This document shows positions 32,887 through 41,608 of a stretch of 64,000 nt of DNA, one piece after another. Positions within the stretch are counted from its first letter, which is position 1; every line of letters begins with the position of its first letter. Location: positions 124,001 through 188,000 of the forward strand of contig NZ_FOWC01000012.1 in the NCBI RefSeq assembly GCF_900115345.1, written 5' to 3'. A program made the position numbers and the translations under genes. This DNA comes from Amycolatopsis rubida (lineage in GTDB: Bacteria; Actinomycetota; Actinomycetes; Mycobacteriales; Pseudonocardiaceae). The notes below the pieces were generated by a model. It was not told where the DNA came from, did no database searches, and saw only the letters and a program-made list of their open reading frames with translations.

Positions 32887-34164
32887 ATGACGCACACGGT
32901 CAGTGCGGACCGGTCCGTTCGCACCGCAGGCCCGAAGTTCGTCGTCGCCTACATCGCGGCGCTGCTCGGCTGCTACTTCGCCCTCATCACCCCGGCGTCG
33001 GTCACCGTCGCCCTCCGGCTCCAGCAGATCGACCCCGAGCACAAGGTCGGGGCCCTCGCGCTCGCGCTCGGCCTCGGCGCACTGCTCGCCGTCATCTCCA
33101 ATCCGCTCTTCGGCCATCTGTCCGACCGCACCACGTCCCGGTTCGGGATGCGCAAACCCTGGCTGATCGTCGGCATCTTCGGCGGCACCGCGGGACTGCT
33201 CGTCGTCGCGTTCGCCACGACCACGACCACGGTCGTGCTCGGCTGGTGCCTGACCCAGGTCCTGTTCAACGCCGGACTCGCCGCGCTGGTGGCGCTGCTG
33301 CCCGACCAGATCCCGCCCGAGCGGCGCGGCGTGGTGAGCGCGCTGATGGGCGTCTGCTTCCCGATCGCGATGATCGGCGGCAGCTTCGTCGCACAGGCCG
33401 TCGCCGGACTGCCGCCGTTCTGGATGTTCCTGCTTCCCGCGATCGCCGCGCCGATCACCGTCGTCATCCTGTGCGCCGTCCTGCCCGACCGGCGCCTCGA
33501 CCCGGCCGCCCGCACTCCGTTCGCGAAGCGCGACATCGCCAGGATGTTCTCGTTCCGGCCCCGGCACAACCCGCCCTTCGCCTGGGCCTGCCTGATGGTT
33601 TTCCTGCTGTCCGCCGGGTTCTCGACTTTCACCACGTACCTGGTCTACTACCTGTCCGACGTGCTGGGCGTCGGCGGCGGCGAGATCGCGCACTCAGCGT
33701 TCGTCGTGAACCTGATCGCCTTCGGCATCGCACTGCCCGCGAGCCTGGCCGGCGGCTGGATCACCGACCGGTTCGGCAGGCGCGGGCTGATGATGATCTC
33801 GTCGGCGGTCATGCTGGCACTGGCGCTGGCGGTCATGATCGTCGCGCGGAGCGTCCCGATGCTCTATCTCAGCGCCGCGATCGCGGGAGTCGGCCTCGGC
33901 GGGTACTTCTGCGGCCATTTCGCGGTCCCGGCCGCGTTGCTGTCCGGGGACGGGGAGGCGGCTCGCGAGATGGGGGTGGTGAACATCGCTCTCACGCTGC
34001 CCAGTTCACTGGTTCCGGTCTACGGGCCCGCGCTGCTGTCGTTCGGTTCGAGCGCGAGCACGAACTATCCGGTGTTGTTCGGGTCGGGGGTGCTGGCTTG
34101 TCTGCTGGCGATTCCGGTGACGCGGAAGATCCACGGCCTCAACCGTGGTGTGGAACGTCCGTGA
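32887..34164 (+). CDS. MFS transporter, probable sugar/glycoside uptake
   Basis: A 425-residue major facilitator protein with about 12 membrane helices. The loop-2/3 motif is GHLSDRTTSRFGMRKPW, a variant of the MFS signature also seen in GPH-like sugar symporters, and loop 8/9 has GGWITDRFGRRGLMM. It lies 124 bp downstream of the ROK gene in the same direction, with a GGAG-type ribosome-binding site. Import of the substrate of the neighbouring catabolic operon is the natural inference. The stop codon is inside the hairpin at 34157-34183. Confidence 0.85.
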   Translation: MTHTVSADRSVRTAGPKFVVAYIAALLGCYFALITPASVTVALRLQQIDPEHKVGALALALGLGALLAVISNPLFGHLSDRTTSRFGMRKPWLIVGIFGGTAGLLVVAFATTTTTVVLGWCLTQVLFNAGLAALVALLPDQIPPERRGVVSALMGVCFPIAMIGGSFVAQAVAGLPPFWMFLLPAIAAPITVVILCAVLPDRRLDPAARTPFAKRDIARMFSFRPRHNPPFAWACLMVFLLSAGFSTFTTYLVYYLSDVLGVGGGEIAHSAFVVNLIAFGIALPASLAGGWITDRFGRRGLMMISSAVMLALALAVMIVARSVPMLYLSAAIAGVGLGGYFCGHFAVPAALLSGDGEAAREMGVVNIALTLPSSLVPVYGPALLSFGSSASTNYPVLFGSGVLACLLAIPVTRKIHGLNRGVERP

Positions 34165-34183
34165 GGGGGTTCCCTTCACGGAC
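34157..34183. terminator. Hairpin with GTGAGGG core at the end of the MFS gene
   Basis: A 12-bp stem (one G-U pair) with a 3-nt loop: arms GTCCGTGAGGGG and CCCTTCACGGAC. The MFS stop TGA is part of the left arm. Related hairpins are at 47011 and 62343. Confidence 0.6.
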
Positions 34184-34196
34184 CTGACAACCCGAG

Positions 34197-34481
34197 TCAG
34201 CCGGCGCGAAGGAGCCGCTCCAGTTCCGTCTCCGCCTCGCCGCTCCCCGCGTCCGACAGCCGCCGCAGCTCCCGCAGGTCGCGGTTCGCCACCGCCCGGC
34301 TGGTCAGCAAGCGTCCGGCGTGTTCGCTGCCCTCGTCGAGCAGTTCGGCCAGGTCGCCGCGGGTGTCGGCGAGGCGCTCCAGCGCGGTCTCGTCGCCCTC
34401 GTCGGCGAGCGCGCGCAGGGTGCCGTCATCGTGCTTCCCACCTTGCCCCAAGGACAAGGTCAAGCGCGATACTGGAGGCAT
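34197..34481 (-). CDS. Small Glu/Leu-rich helical repeat protein
   Basis: A protein of up to 94 residues. The body is two or three short helical repeats such as LRALADEGDETALERLAD, LAELLDEGSEHAGRLL and LRELRRLSDAGSGEAETELE, resembling Sel1/TPR-like alpha-alpha units. ATG 34481 is used; a TTG-type start further in would drop the unrelated first 16 residues. Its 5' end overlaps the start of the AraC-like relic on the other strand. Function is unknown. Confidence 0.5.
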   Translation of the reverse strand: MPPVSRLTLSLGQGGKHDDGTLRALADEGDETALERLADTRGDLAELLDEGSEHAGRLLTSRAVANRDLRELRRLSDAGSGEAETELERLLRAG

Positions 34482-34717
34482 GCTCACCCTCGGGCAGCTC
34501 GCCCGCCAAGCCGGGTTCAGCCCGCGCACGTTCGTCCGCCGCTTCCACGAAGCCACCGGGACCACGCCGTGGCAATGGCTGCTCGACCAGCGCGTTCTGC
34601 ACGCTCGCAGCCTGCTGGAATCCACCGATCGGCCTGATCGGCGAACGCAGCGGCCTCGACCTCCGCCGCCCTTTCACACTCCGGCCCGGGACGGCTCGCG
34701 CGTTCCGCGAGTGAGCC
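34480..34717 (+). pseudogene. AraC-family regulator fragment (C-terminal DNA-binding part)
   Basis: The frame from ATG 34480 reads LTLGQLARQAGFSPRTFVRR, FHEATGTTPWQWLLDQRVLH and ARSLLESTDRP, the first helix-turn-helix of an AraC/GlxA regulator. Then the frame shifts and traces of the second one appear (IGLIGERSGLDLRRPF). The N-terminal ligand domain is absent. Its end overlaps the convergent MFS exporter gene by about 40 bp. It is a relic rather than a functional regulator. Confidence 0.6.
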
Positions 34718-35969
34718 CGATCGCGGTCAGCCCGGCCGCGACGGTCAGGCCGACGGCCGTCCAGCACGCGACGGTCAGATCGGTCGCGAGGAAAACCGCG
34801 GTCAGCACCGCGACTCCGATGGTTCCGCCGAGCTGCTGCACCGCGTTCAGCAGGCCCGCCGCCGACCCCGTCTCCGAGGGACGGACGAGGGCCAGCGCAG
34901 CGGTGAAGAACGGCACGGTGAACAACCCGGTCCCGGTTCCGGCGACCGCCAGCGGGAGCGGCAACGGCCAGCCCAGCGCGATCCCGGTGATGCCCGCGGC
35001 CAGGAATCCCACGCCGGCAAAGAGAATCCGGGGGCCGTGGCGCGGGACGAGCCAGCGTCCGGCCACAACGGACGATACGGCCAGGCCGCACGACCACGGC
35101 AGCAACGAGAGGCCGGCGGTGCGGGCGTCGGCGTGCTGGGTCAGTTGCAGGAACAGGACGACGACTTGGGTAAGGCCGGTCATCACCGCGAAGAACAGCA
35201 CTGACGTCAGCAGCCCGGCGGGGAATCCCCAGCCGCGGAAGAGGCTGCTCTCGATCAGACCGCCGCGAAACCGTTGCTGCAGAGCGAAAACAGCGAGCAC
35301 AACTGCTCCGGCGGCGACGAGGAACCCATTCCACCGCGTGAGGAGCGGGTAGACCACCAGCCCGGCGCCCACGACGACCAGGCCGGTCCCGAGCAGGTCG
35401 AGCCGCGGCCGGGCGGCGGACCGGTCTTCGGCGAGCAGGCCGGACGCGGCGAGCACGGCGAGTCCGAGCGGGATGTTCACCAGGAATACCGACCGCCACG
35501 ACCAGGCGTCGGTCAGCAGCCCGCCGAGGACGGGACCGCTCACCGCGGCCAGTCCCATCACCGGGCCGATCATGCCGAGCGCCCGCGCGCGGGCCGAGCC
35601 GTCGAACAGGACGCGGATCAGCCCGATCGTCTGCGGGATCACCAAGGCGGCCGAAGCCCCTTGCAGAGCGCGGAAAACGAGCAGGAACCCGGGCGTGGTC
35701 GCGGCCGCGCACAGGGCCGAGGCGAGGACGAACCCGGCCATGCCGAACTGGAAAACGCGGCGTCGGCCGAGAAGGTCGCCGAGGCGTCCGCCGGTGATCA
35801 GCAGAAGCGCGAAAGGCAGCGTGTATCCGACGGTGTAGAAGGAGATCGCGCCGCCCAGTTCGGCGTGCACCGCGGGCGCGGCGACCTGGACGATGGTGGT
35901 GTCGAGGAGGTTCATCGCTTCCGCGACGAGCAGGACCGCCAGCGCGGCCCAGCGGCGTGCATCGTTCAT
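34674..35969 (-). CDS. MFS drug exporter, EmrB/QacA-like (DHA2)
   Basis: A 431-residue transporter. Motif A is GGRLGDLLGRRRVFQFG, and the first helix carries the LLDTTIVQVAAPAVHAELG start of DHA2 exporters. Motif C-like GPVLGGLLTDAWSWRSVFLV follows. The helix count looks like 14 or slightly fewer because the protein is about 40 residues shorter than EmrB. Such proteins expel drugs or metabolites by proton antiport. It is divergent from an Lrp-type regulator (80-bp gap), its likely controller. The 3' end overlaps the AraC relic. Confidence 0.88.
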   Translation of the reverse strand: MNDARRWAALAVLLVAEAMNLLDTTIVQVAAPAVHAELGGAISFYTVGYTLPFALLLITGGRLGDLLGRRRVFQFGMAGFVLASALCAAATTPGFLLVFRALQGASAALVIPQTIGLIRVLFDGSARARALGMIGPVMGLAAVSGPVLGGLLTDAWSWRSVFLVNIPLGLAVLAASGLLAEDRSAARPRLDLLGTGLVVVGAGLVVYPLLTRWNGFLVAAGAVVLAVFALQQRFRGGLIESSLFRGWGFPAGLLTSVLFFAVMTGLTQVVVLFLQLTQHADARTAGLSLLPWSCGLAVSSVVAGRWLVPRHGPRILFAGVGFLAAGITGIALGWPLPLPLAVAGTGTGLFTVPFFTAALALVRPSETGSAAGLLNAVQQLGGTIGVAVLTAVFLATDLTVACWTAVGLTVAAGLTAIGLTRGTREPSRAGV

Positions 35970-36049
35970 GCCGCCAGCCTGGGCAGCGGCAAGGCAAGAT
36001 TCCAGCCACCAGCGCGAACGAGCAGAAATCTTCCACTCAGGACAGTGTG

Positions 36050-37018
36050 ATGCAGAATCAAGCCATGCTCGACGACCTCGACCACGCCCTCGTCCACGCG
36101 CTCCAGATCGACGGCCGCGCCCCGTTCGCGCGGATCGGCACCGTCCTGGGCGTCTCGACGCAGACCGTCGCGCGCCGCTACCGGCGGCTGCGTGCTGAAG
36201 CCGGACTGCGCGTCGTCGGGCTCGCCGCGCCGCATCGCGCCGGGCAGACGCAGTGGCTCGTGCGGCTCACCGTCGTCCCGGCGGTCGCACAGCGGGTCGC
36301 CGACGCGCTCGTCCGGCGCACCGACACGACCTGGGTCAAACTCGCCGGCGGCGGGACGGAAATCTGCGTCATCGTGCAGACCGCCAACGGGTCCGCCCCG
36401 GAGCACGGCCTGCTGCTGAACGACATCCCGCGCACGACCGGCATCACCGCCGTCTCCGCGCACCAGCTGCTGCACCTGTACCACGGCGGGCCGACCGCCT
36501 GGCAAGGCCGCGCCGAAGTCCTGACCGACGCCCAACGCCGTCGGCTGGAACCGGAAACCCGCGCCACGCCTGCCCAAGCGACCGCCGCCGACGAGCCCTT
36601 GCTCACCGCGCTCCAGCGAGACGGCCGCCTCGGGCAAACCGGACTCGCAGCGGTCACCGGCTGGTCCGCCGCGACTGTCGCCCGCCGGATCGCCGACCTG
36701 CGCGCGGCGGAAATCCTCTATTTCGACGTGGAAATCGACGCCCGGCTCTTCGGCGCGACCACGCAGGCGCTGCTGTGGATGGCCGTGGCCCCGGCCGATC
36801 TCGACGCCGTCGCCACCGCACTCGCCACCCATCGCGAGCTAGCCGTCGTCGCCGCGACCACCGGGCCGACGAACCTCCTCGCGCACGCGCTCTGCGCCGA
36901 TCCCCCCGCCCTGCACCGCTACCTCACCCACCGGCTCGGCGCGCTGCCCGGCATCCGCTCCTGCGAAACCGCGCCGGTGCTTCGGACGCTGAAAGCCGCC
37001 AGCCCGCTCAGCCGCTGA
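36050..37018 (+). CDS. Lrp/AsnC-family regulator with two Lrp units
   Basis: A 322-residue protein with tandem Lrp modules: a first helix-turn-helix (LDDLDHALVHALQIDGRAPF, LGVSTQTVARRYRRLRAEAG) and RAM-like domain, then a second helix-turn-helix near residue 185 (PLLTALQRDGRLGQTGLAAV, SAATVARRIADLRAAEI) and another RAM-like domain. This double form is common in actinobacteria. ATG 36050 or 36065 can start it. It probably responds to an amino acid or related ligand and controls the divergent exporter. Its last 11 bp overlap the end of convergent eccD. Confidence 0.88.
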   Translation: MQNQAMLDDLDHALVHALQIDGRAPFARIGTVLGVSTQTVARRYRRLRAEAGLRVVGLAAPHRAGQTQWLVRLTVVPAVAQRVADALVRRTDTTWVKLAGGGTEICVIVQTANGSAPEHGLLLNDIPRTTGITAVSAHQLLHLYHGGPTAWQGRAEVLTDAQRRRLEPETRATPAQATAADEPLLTALQRDGRLGQTGLAAVTGWSAATVARRIADLRAAEILYFDVEIDARLFGATTQALLWMAVAPADLDAVATALATHRELAVVAATTGPTNLLAHALCADPPALHRYLTHRLGALPGIRSCETAPVLRTLKAASPLSR

Positions 37019-38384
37019 CCGCCTCGTACACTCCGGCGATCAACGCCACGAACGGCACCAGCGACAGCAGCACCAGGAACTCGGAAATATCCAGCAACCG
37101 CGACCAGTACGGCGACCGCACCCCGCGCGCGACCCGCGTCGCGTAGAACAACGACACCACCGCGGCCAGCACCAGCGCCAGCCCGGCCGCGAGAAGCGCG
37201 ATCCGCTGGTTGCCCGCGATCAGCCAGAAACCCGCGGTCAGCAACGCGACGAGCCCGAAGCCGACCAGCACCAGCCGTTGCGTACGGCCCGCATACGCGC
37301 GCGAACGCTGGATCCACGCCGTCCCGGCGAGCGCGGCCAGCCCGGCTTCCCACGGCCCGCCGGTGGCGAGCACGATCGACGAGCCGACGACCACCAGCCC
37401 GAGCGCCACCAGCAAACTGGTGAGCAACGCCTGCGCGTACGTCGTCCGCCCGGCCATTTCCACGCCGAGCGACGGTTGTTCGTTGGCACGGAAGGATTCC
37501 ATGTCGTCCGGCACGCGCGGGAGCGGCATCCGGCCCAGCCGCAGCGCCAGCATCGGCGCGACAGCCGCCAACGCGGTCGCCAGCACTGCCGCGACAGCCG
37601 CGGCGGCAACCGGCTTCGCGCCGGTCAGCAACACCACGCCGGTCGCGATCGCGCCGATCCCGGCCGAGCCGACGATCGCGACGAAGAACGGCAGCCGGTC
37701 CGCCACCGAAACCGCGGCCAGCACCCCGTAAACAGTCACCGCGGCGAGCCCCGCGGCAAGCGGTCCGGCGGAGAGCGAGAACACCGAATGCGGCGGCAGC
37801 AACGAGATCCCGGAAAGGAATGCCACGCCGACCCCGGCCAGCGCACCGGCCGCGCCCGCGCCCGAATCACCGTACGCCCGGCTCAGCGCACCGCCGCCGA
37901 GCAGCAGCACGATCGCGAGCAGCCCGGTGCCGATCGGCGCGAGCACGCTGCCCGCCAGCGACGCCTGGATCAGCAGCCCGCCCGCGAACAACAGCAGAGC
38001 GGCCGCGGTGATCCCGGCCCGCCGCGCGACCTTCGGCCCCCACGCGCTCGACGCGGATTCGCCGATGCTCGCGATCGAGTCGACCACGTCGTCGAACAAC
38101 AGCGGGCCGCGCGGACGTTCGCGCGGGGTCAGGTGGAGCACCTCGCCGTCGCGCACCTGCGCGGCGGCCACGGTGAGCCCGAGCGCGAGCGGCGCGCCGC
38201 CGAGCCGCGCCAGCACCCAGCCCGGATGCTCGGCCGGCGCCTGCCCGGCCGCCCCGGCGAGCCGGACCAGCTGCGGCACCAGTTCGGCGAACGTGCTCTG
38301 CTGCGGCAGCGCGACGTCCACCCTGGCGCGCGGGGTGACGATCGTGACGCGCCGGGTCGACCCGGCGACGGCCGGCGCGCTCAC
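37008..38384 (-). CDS. eccD: Type VII secretion channel protein EccD
   Basis: EccD is the polytopic subunit, present as dimers, that lines the ESX membrane complex. The 458-residue protein has an N-terminal ubiquitin-like domain (about residues 10-90; RVTIVTPRARVDVALPQQST and LRLT-type end VLHLTPRERP) and about 11 membrane helices from residue 120 on. GTG 38384 overlaps the stop of the YbaB-like gene (GTGA). It is the last gene of a six-gene operon that begins at 42388 and carries candidate substrates. Confidence 0.92.
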   Translation of the reverse strand: MSAPAVAGSTRRVTIVTPRARVDVALPQQSTFAELVPQLVRLAGAAGQAPAEHPGWVLARLGGAPLALGLTVAAAQVRDGEVLHLTPRERPRGPLLFDDVVDSIASIGESASSAWGPKVARRAGITAAALLLFAGGLLIQASLAGSVLAPIGTGLLAIVLLLGGGALSRAYGDSGAGAAGALAGVGVAFLSGISLLPPHSVFSLSAGPLAAGLAAVTVYGVLAAVSVADRLPFFVAIVGSAGIGAIATGVVLLTGAKPVAAAAVAAVLATALAAVAPMLALRLGRMPLPRVPDDMESFRANEQPSLGVEMAGRTTYAQALLTSLLVALGLVVVGSSIVLATGGPWEAGLAALAGTAWIQRSRAYAGRTQRLVLVGFGLVALLTAGFWLIAGNQRIALLAAGLALVLAAVVSLFYATRVARGVRSPYWSRLLDISEFLVLLSLVPFVALIAGVYEAVSG

Positions 38385-38704
38385 TGCTGGGACCTGGACG
38401 CCTCGATCACCGGGGCGAACTTCGCGCTGCTCGCCTCGGCGAGCTTCTGCAGGCCGGCGTTCACCGCTTCGAGGACGATCTCCGACAGCGTGCGCGCGTC
38501 GTACTCGCGGATCGCGCGCTGGTCGATGTCGACCGAGGTGAACCGGCCGTCGCCGCGCAGCGTCACGGTCACCTCGTTCTGCCGCGAAGCCGCCTTGACC
38601 TCCATCGCCTCGACCGTGCGCTGGATCCGCTGCACCTCTTCGGTCTGCTTGCGGACCTGGGCGAGCAGCTCGTCCATGTCCGGCACGGCATCCGGTTCAG
38701 TCAC
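38381..38704 (-). CDS. YbaB/EbfC-family protein of the ESX operon
   Basis: A 107-residue protein with a coiled-coil N-terminal helix (MDELLAQVRKQTEEVQRIQR) and the YbaB core VTVTLRGDGRFTSVDI followed by DARTLSEIVLEAVNAGLQKL. YbaB/EbfC proteins are small dimeric DNA-binding proteins; copies inside ESX loci may instead act as chaperones or regulators, which is not settled. GTG 38704 overlaps the upstream stop by 8 bp and its stop overlaps eccD, so it is tightly coupled to the core component. Confidence 0.78.
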   Translation of the reverse strand: MTEPDAVPDMDELLAQVRKQTEEVQRIQRTVEAMEVKAASRQNEVTVTLRGDGRFTSVDIDQRAIREYDARTLSEIVLEAVNAGLQKLAEASSAKFAPVIEASRSQQ

Positions 38705-39188
38705 CGTCGTTCTCCTTCTCCTGCGGGGTTTCCCGGCGGACGTGCACACTGGCGACGAACTTCCGGAAGTCGGGGACGAGCGTGCGCGCGTCCTGCGGAT
38801 CGGCCGTGCAGACCAGTTCCAGCACGACCCGCCCGGCCGGACCGGGCACGGTCAGGAACACCTGGATCTGCAGCAGATCCTGGCCTTCGCCGGTGCGCAT
38901 CCGCAAGGTCTGGGTGCAGCCGGGCGCGGCGGGGCCGCCGACCTCCTGCCGGTCGAGGACGTCCAGCAGCGCCATCGTCCGGCCGAGCCGTTCGACGGCC
39001 TCGTCGGCGATGTCCGTCATCGGCGGGGAATCCTGGCGCTGCTGGATGCCGAGCGTGATGTTCGGCGTGAACTCCGCGACCGGTTTCGGGTGCACCGCGA
39101 CGAAAACCAGCCCGGGTGCGATCGGCGGCACCGGCGTCCAGCCCTGCGGGACGTCGAAGCCCAGCGGGAGCGTCACCAGGTCCGCCAT
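38697..39188 (-). CDS. ESX-locus conserved protein, possibly LpqN/PsbP-like
   Basis: A 163-residue soluble protein with no signal peptide. It begins VTLPLGFDVPQGWTPVPP and continues VFVAVHPKPVAEFTPNITLG, then QIQVFLTVPGPAGRVVLELV near the C-terminus, an alternating beta pattern like the LpqN/PsbP fold. Function is unknown; similar proteins occur beside ESX genes and may help substrate handling. It is coupled to the YbaB-like gene. ATG 39188 gives a start 6 bp after the upstream stop. Confidence 0.5.
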   Translation of the reverse strand: MADLVTLPLGFDVPQGWTPVPPIAPGLVFVAVHPKPVAEFTPNITLGIQQRQDSPPMTDIADEAVERLGRTMALLDVLDRQEVGGPAAPGCTQTLRMRTGEGQDLLQIQVFLTVPGPAGRVVLELVCTADPQDARTLVPDFRKFVASVHVRRETPQEKENDGD

Positions 39189-39193
39189 GGCAC

Positions 39194-40540
39194 TCACCAC
39201 GAGCCCACATACTGCGCGGCATCGTCCCAAGCCCCGCCCAACGCGTTCGCTGCCTGGCTCGCGGCGTCGCCGACCGCGTCGACCGCCGCGCCGCCGTATT
39301 CGCTGACCGCCGCGCCGACCTTCGGCAGGTCGATGTCGATCTTCGCGCCGAGCCCGGCGCCGAGCCCCAGCGCGGCACCGGCCTTGAAGTTCATCTTCAG
39401 ATGCCCGTTGTCATAGACGAACTGGCCGTCGAGCTGAGCGCCGAGTCCATATTGGACACTCCCGCTCGCGCCGACGCCGACCCCGGCGACATCCGCCGCG
39501 ACCTGGCCCTCCAGCTTGCCGCCGGCGAAAGCGTTGGCGTGCACGCCAAGCCCGTGCAGTCCCAGCTGCCCCGAAGCGCTGACCTCCCCGCCCGCGAAAG
39601 CCGAACCGCGAGCGCTGCCGTGCGCGGCGCCATAGCTTCCGCTGGTCCCGATATCCTCCCGGAACCCCAGTTCCGCGTGGCCGGACGCCTTCGCGTCCCA
39701 GCCTTGCGAGGAGATTTTCCCGTCGTACTCCGGAATGAAACCGTCTTGCTCGTGCGCGGTCTTGGAGTAGGTGATCTCGGTGGCGCGGGCGATCGCGCTC
39801 TTCTGCTTCGGCTGCCCGAACGGCGTGTCGGCCTTCTTCGGCGCGCGGGTGCCTTCGAGGCCGTTCCAGGTCAGCTTCTTCCAGCCGGAATTGCCGAACC
39901 ACGACGGCACCGAACGCGGCCGCTTGCGTCCGTCGAGCGTGTCGCCGCTGACCCAGGACAACGGGCCGTAGCCGCGTTTGCCCAGCTTGCCCGGCTTGCT
40001 CATCGGCCCGGCCCACGGCGCGGGGAACGATTCCGCCAACGCGTCCGACAGCTCGTCGGCGACCTGCCCGGCCGCCGTGACCGCCTGCTCGCCCAAATCC
40101 CTTGCCGCAGCGATAAAAGCGCCGACCGCGTTCGGATCCGCCGACCGTGCTTGGTTGATCAGCTGCGCGCCGTACTGATCGAACTGCGAAACAACCGAGT
40201 CGGCCCCAGAGCGCGCCCACCGCAACAGCTGTCCGGCCATCGACAATCGCTTGCCCTGATCGGCCAGCTTCGTGCCGTCTTCGGTCAGCGCATGCGCGAC
40301 ATTGGACGCTGCTGTCGCGTACGCGGTGTACGCAGCACCGTCCCAGTCAGCGTGCAATGCCGTGGCAGCGTCCGCGATTTCGGTGGCTTTGCCGGTAATC
40401 GTGGACGCGTTGGTGCCGCAGCGGTTCGCCGCCGCCTCAAGCGCTGCCGGGTCGCCGGTGACCCGGCGCTGGTATTCGACCAGCACCTGCCGGTAGTTCG
40501 ACAGCACCGAGCTGACGACGCCGGACGCGTCCACGGCCAC
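39194..40540 (-). CDS. Candidate ESX substrate: WxG helical domain plus Gly/Ala-rich domain
   Basis: A 448-residue protein from GTG 40540. The first 110 residues are helical with Trp66-Asp-Gly68 (LHADWDGAAYTAY), the WxG turn of ESX substrates. A middle segment is rich in Lys/Arg (residues 195-250). The last 170 residues are Gly/Ala-rich with repeated patterns such as AFAGGEVSASGQLGLHGLGV and ALGLGAGLGAKIDIDL, which suggests a membrane-active or toxin-like domain. No known toxin motif is seen. It lies in the operon with eccD. Confidence 0.65.
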   Translation of the reverse strand: MAVDASGVVSSVLSNYRQVLVEYQRRVTGDPAALEAAANRCGTNASTITGKATEIADAATALHADWDGAAYTAYATAASNVAHALTEDGTKLADQGKRLSMAGQLLRWARSGADSVVSQFDQYGAQLINQARSADPNAVGAFIAAARDLGEQAVTAAGQVADELSDALAESFPAPWAGPMSKPGKLGKRGYGPLSWVSGDTLDGRKRPRSVPSWFGNSGWKKLTWNGLEGTRAPKKADTPFGQPKQKSAIARATEITYSKTAHEQDGFIPEYDGKISSQGWDAKASGHAELGFREDIGTSGSYGAAHGSARGSAFAGGEVSASGQLGLHGLGVHANAFAGGKLEGQVAADVAGVGVGASGSVQYGLGAQLDGQFVYDNGHLKMNFKAGAALGLGAGLGAKIDIDLPKVGAAVSEYGGAAVDAVGDAASQAANALGGAWDDAAQYVGSW

Positions 40541-40543
40541 CGG

Positions 40544-41581
40544 CTACGCGCCCTTCGCGTCGATGTCGACGTGCTGCTGGAAGTGTTTGCCCTGGTAGGT
40601 GACGTCGACATCGATGTCCACGTCCTGCCCGGCCGGGGCCTCGACGGTCGACTGCCCGGTGTTCAGGTCGGTGTGGATCACGACCTCGTGCGCACCGGTC
40701 GACTGACCCGGCACCGAAGGCGCGGGAGCCGGTGCCGGATCCACGGGAATCCAGCTGTTCCCCGGGTTGGCCCCCGCCCCGGCACCGCCGCCGGACGGCC
40801 AAGCCCCAGTGCCGGTTCCGCTGCCGGCCGGCCAGCCGCCGGTGGACAGCGCGGGCGGCGTGTAGTTCGTGAACGACGGGTTGCCGCCGGGCACTCCCCC
40901 TCCGCTGCCGCCGATCGCCGCCTGCCCGGACGCGCTCGCGACCGGCGCGGGCATCTGCGGCGCGGTGACCGGCGTACCGGAGAACGCCGCGTTGCCCGCC
41001 GAGCCGTCAGCGTCGGAAGAACCGTGGTGGAACAGCTTTTCGAGGTCGCCGATGATCGTCGCGACCTGGGTGATCTGGTTCGCGAGGTCCCCCGCGCCGA
41101 GCGCCTTCAGCAGTCCGCCGACCGCGGTGATGAATCCGCGCAGCGTGGCGCTCGTGGCAGTGGAAAGCGCGACCGCGGCCCCGTAGGTCCACCAGTTCGA
41201 CATCAGCGACGCGACAGTCGGGTTCACCGCCGCGACCACCGACCGGTACGCCTCCTGCGCCGTCTTCACCAGCGTGCCCGAGACGCCGAGCAGTTCGGCG
41301 CCCTTCTCGATCACGTTGATGATCTTGGTGAGCTGGTCGAGCGAGTGGGAGATCTTCTGCAGCGCCGATTCCGACGCCCCGCCGGACCAGACCTTGCCGA
41401 GCTGGTCGGCGGCCTTGCTGAGCTCGGTGTAGAGCGAGGTCAGCTCGGCGGCCTTGTGCAGCAGGTCGAGGACGTGCTTCGCGATCTGCTCCGGCTGGCC
41501 GGTGACGATCTGCGGCAGCACGGTGATCGGGCCTCCGCCTGAAGCGGTGGCGTCCATCGCGCTGGAGTTCGGGAAGAGCAT
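40544..41581 (-). CDS. Candidate ESX substrate: WxG domain with Pro/Gly-rich linker
   Basis: A 345-residue protein. An N-terminal helical domain contains Trp65-Ser-Gly67 (LGKVWSGGASESALQKI), followed by a hydrophobic helical region (about residues 90-165) and a long Pro/Gly/Ser linker (about 190-290). A small beta-rich C-terminal domain follows, with HEVVIHTDLNTGQSTVEAPA and DVDIDVDVTYQGKHFQQHVD. The layout is like PPE or other long ESX substrates. It sits between two other candidate substrates in the eccD operon. The function of the C-terminal domain is not known. Confidence 0.65.
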   Translation of the reverse strand: MLFPNSSAMDATASGGGPITVLPQIVTGQPEQIAKHVLDLLHKAAELTSLYTELSKAADQLGKVWSGGASESALQKISHSLDQLTKIINVIEKGAELLGVSGTLVKTAQEAYRSVVAAVNPTVASLMSNWWTYGAAVALSTATSATLRGFITAVGGLLKALGAGDLANQITQVATIIGDLEKLFHHGSSDADGSAGNAAFSGTPVTAPQMPAPVASASGQAAIGGSGGGVPGGNPSFTNYTPPALSTGGWPAGSGTGTGAWPSGGGAGAGANPGNSWIPVDPAPAPAPSVPGQSTGAHEVVIHTDLNTGQSTVEAPAGQDVDIDVDVTYQGKHFQQHVDIDAKGA

Positions 41582-41608
41582 CGGACCTCACTTGGTCGGG
41601 GTTCGGGG

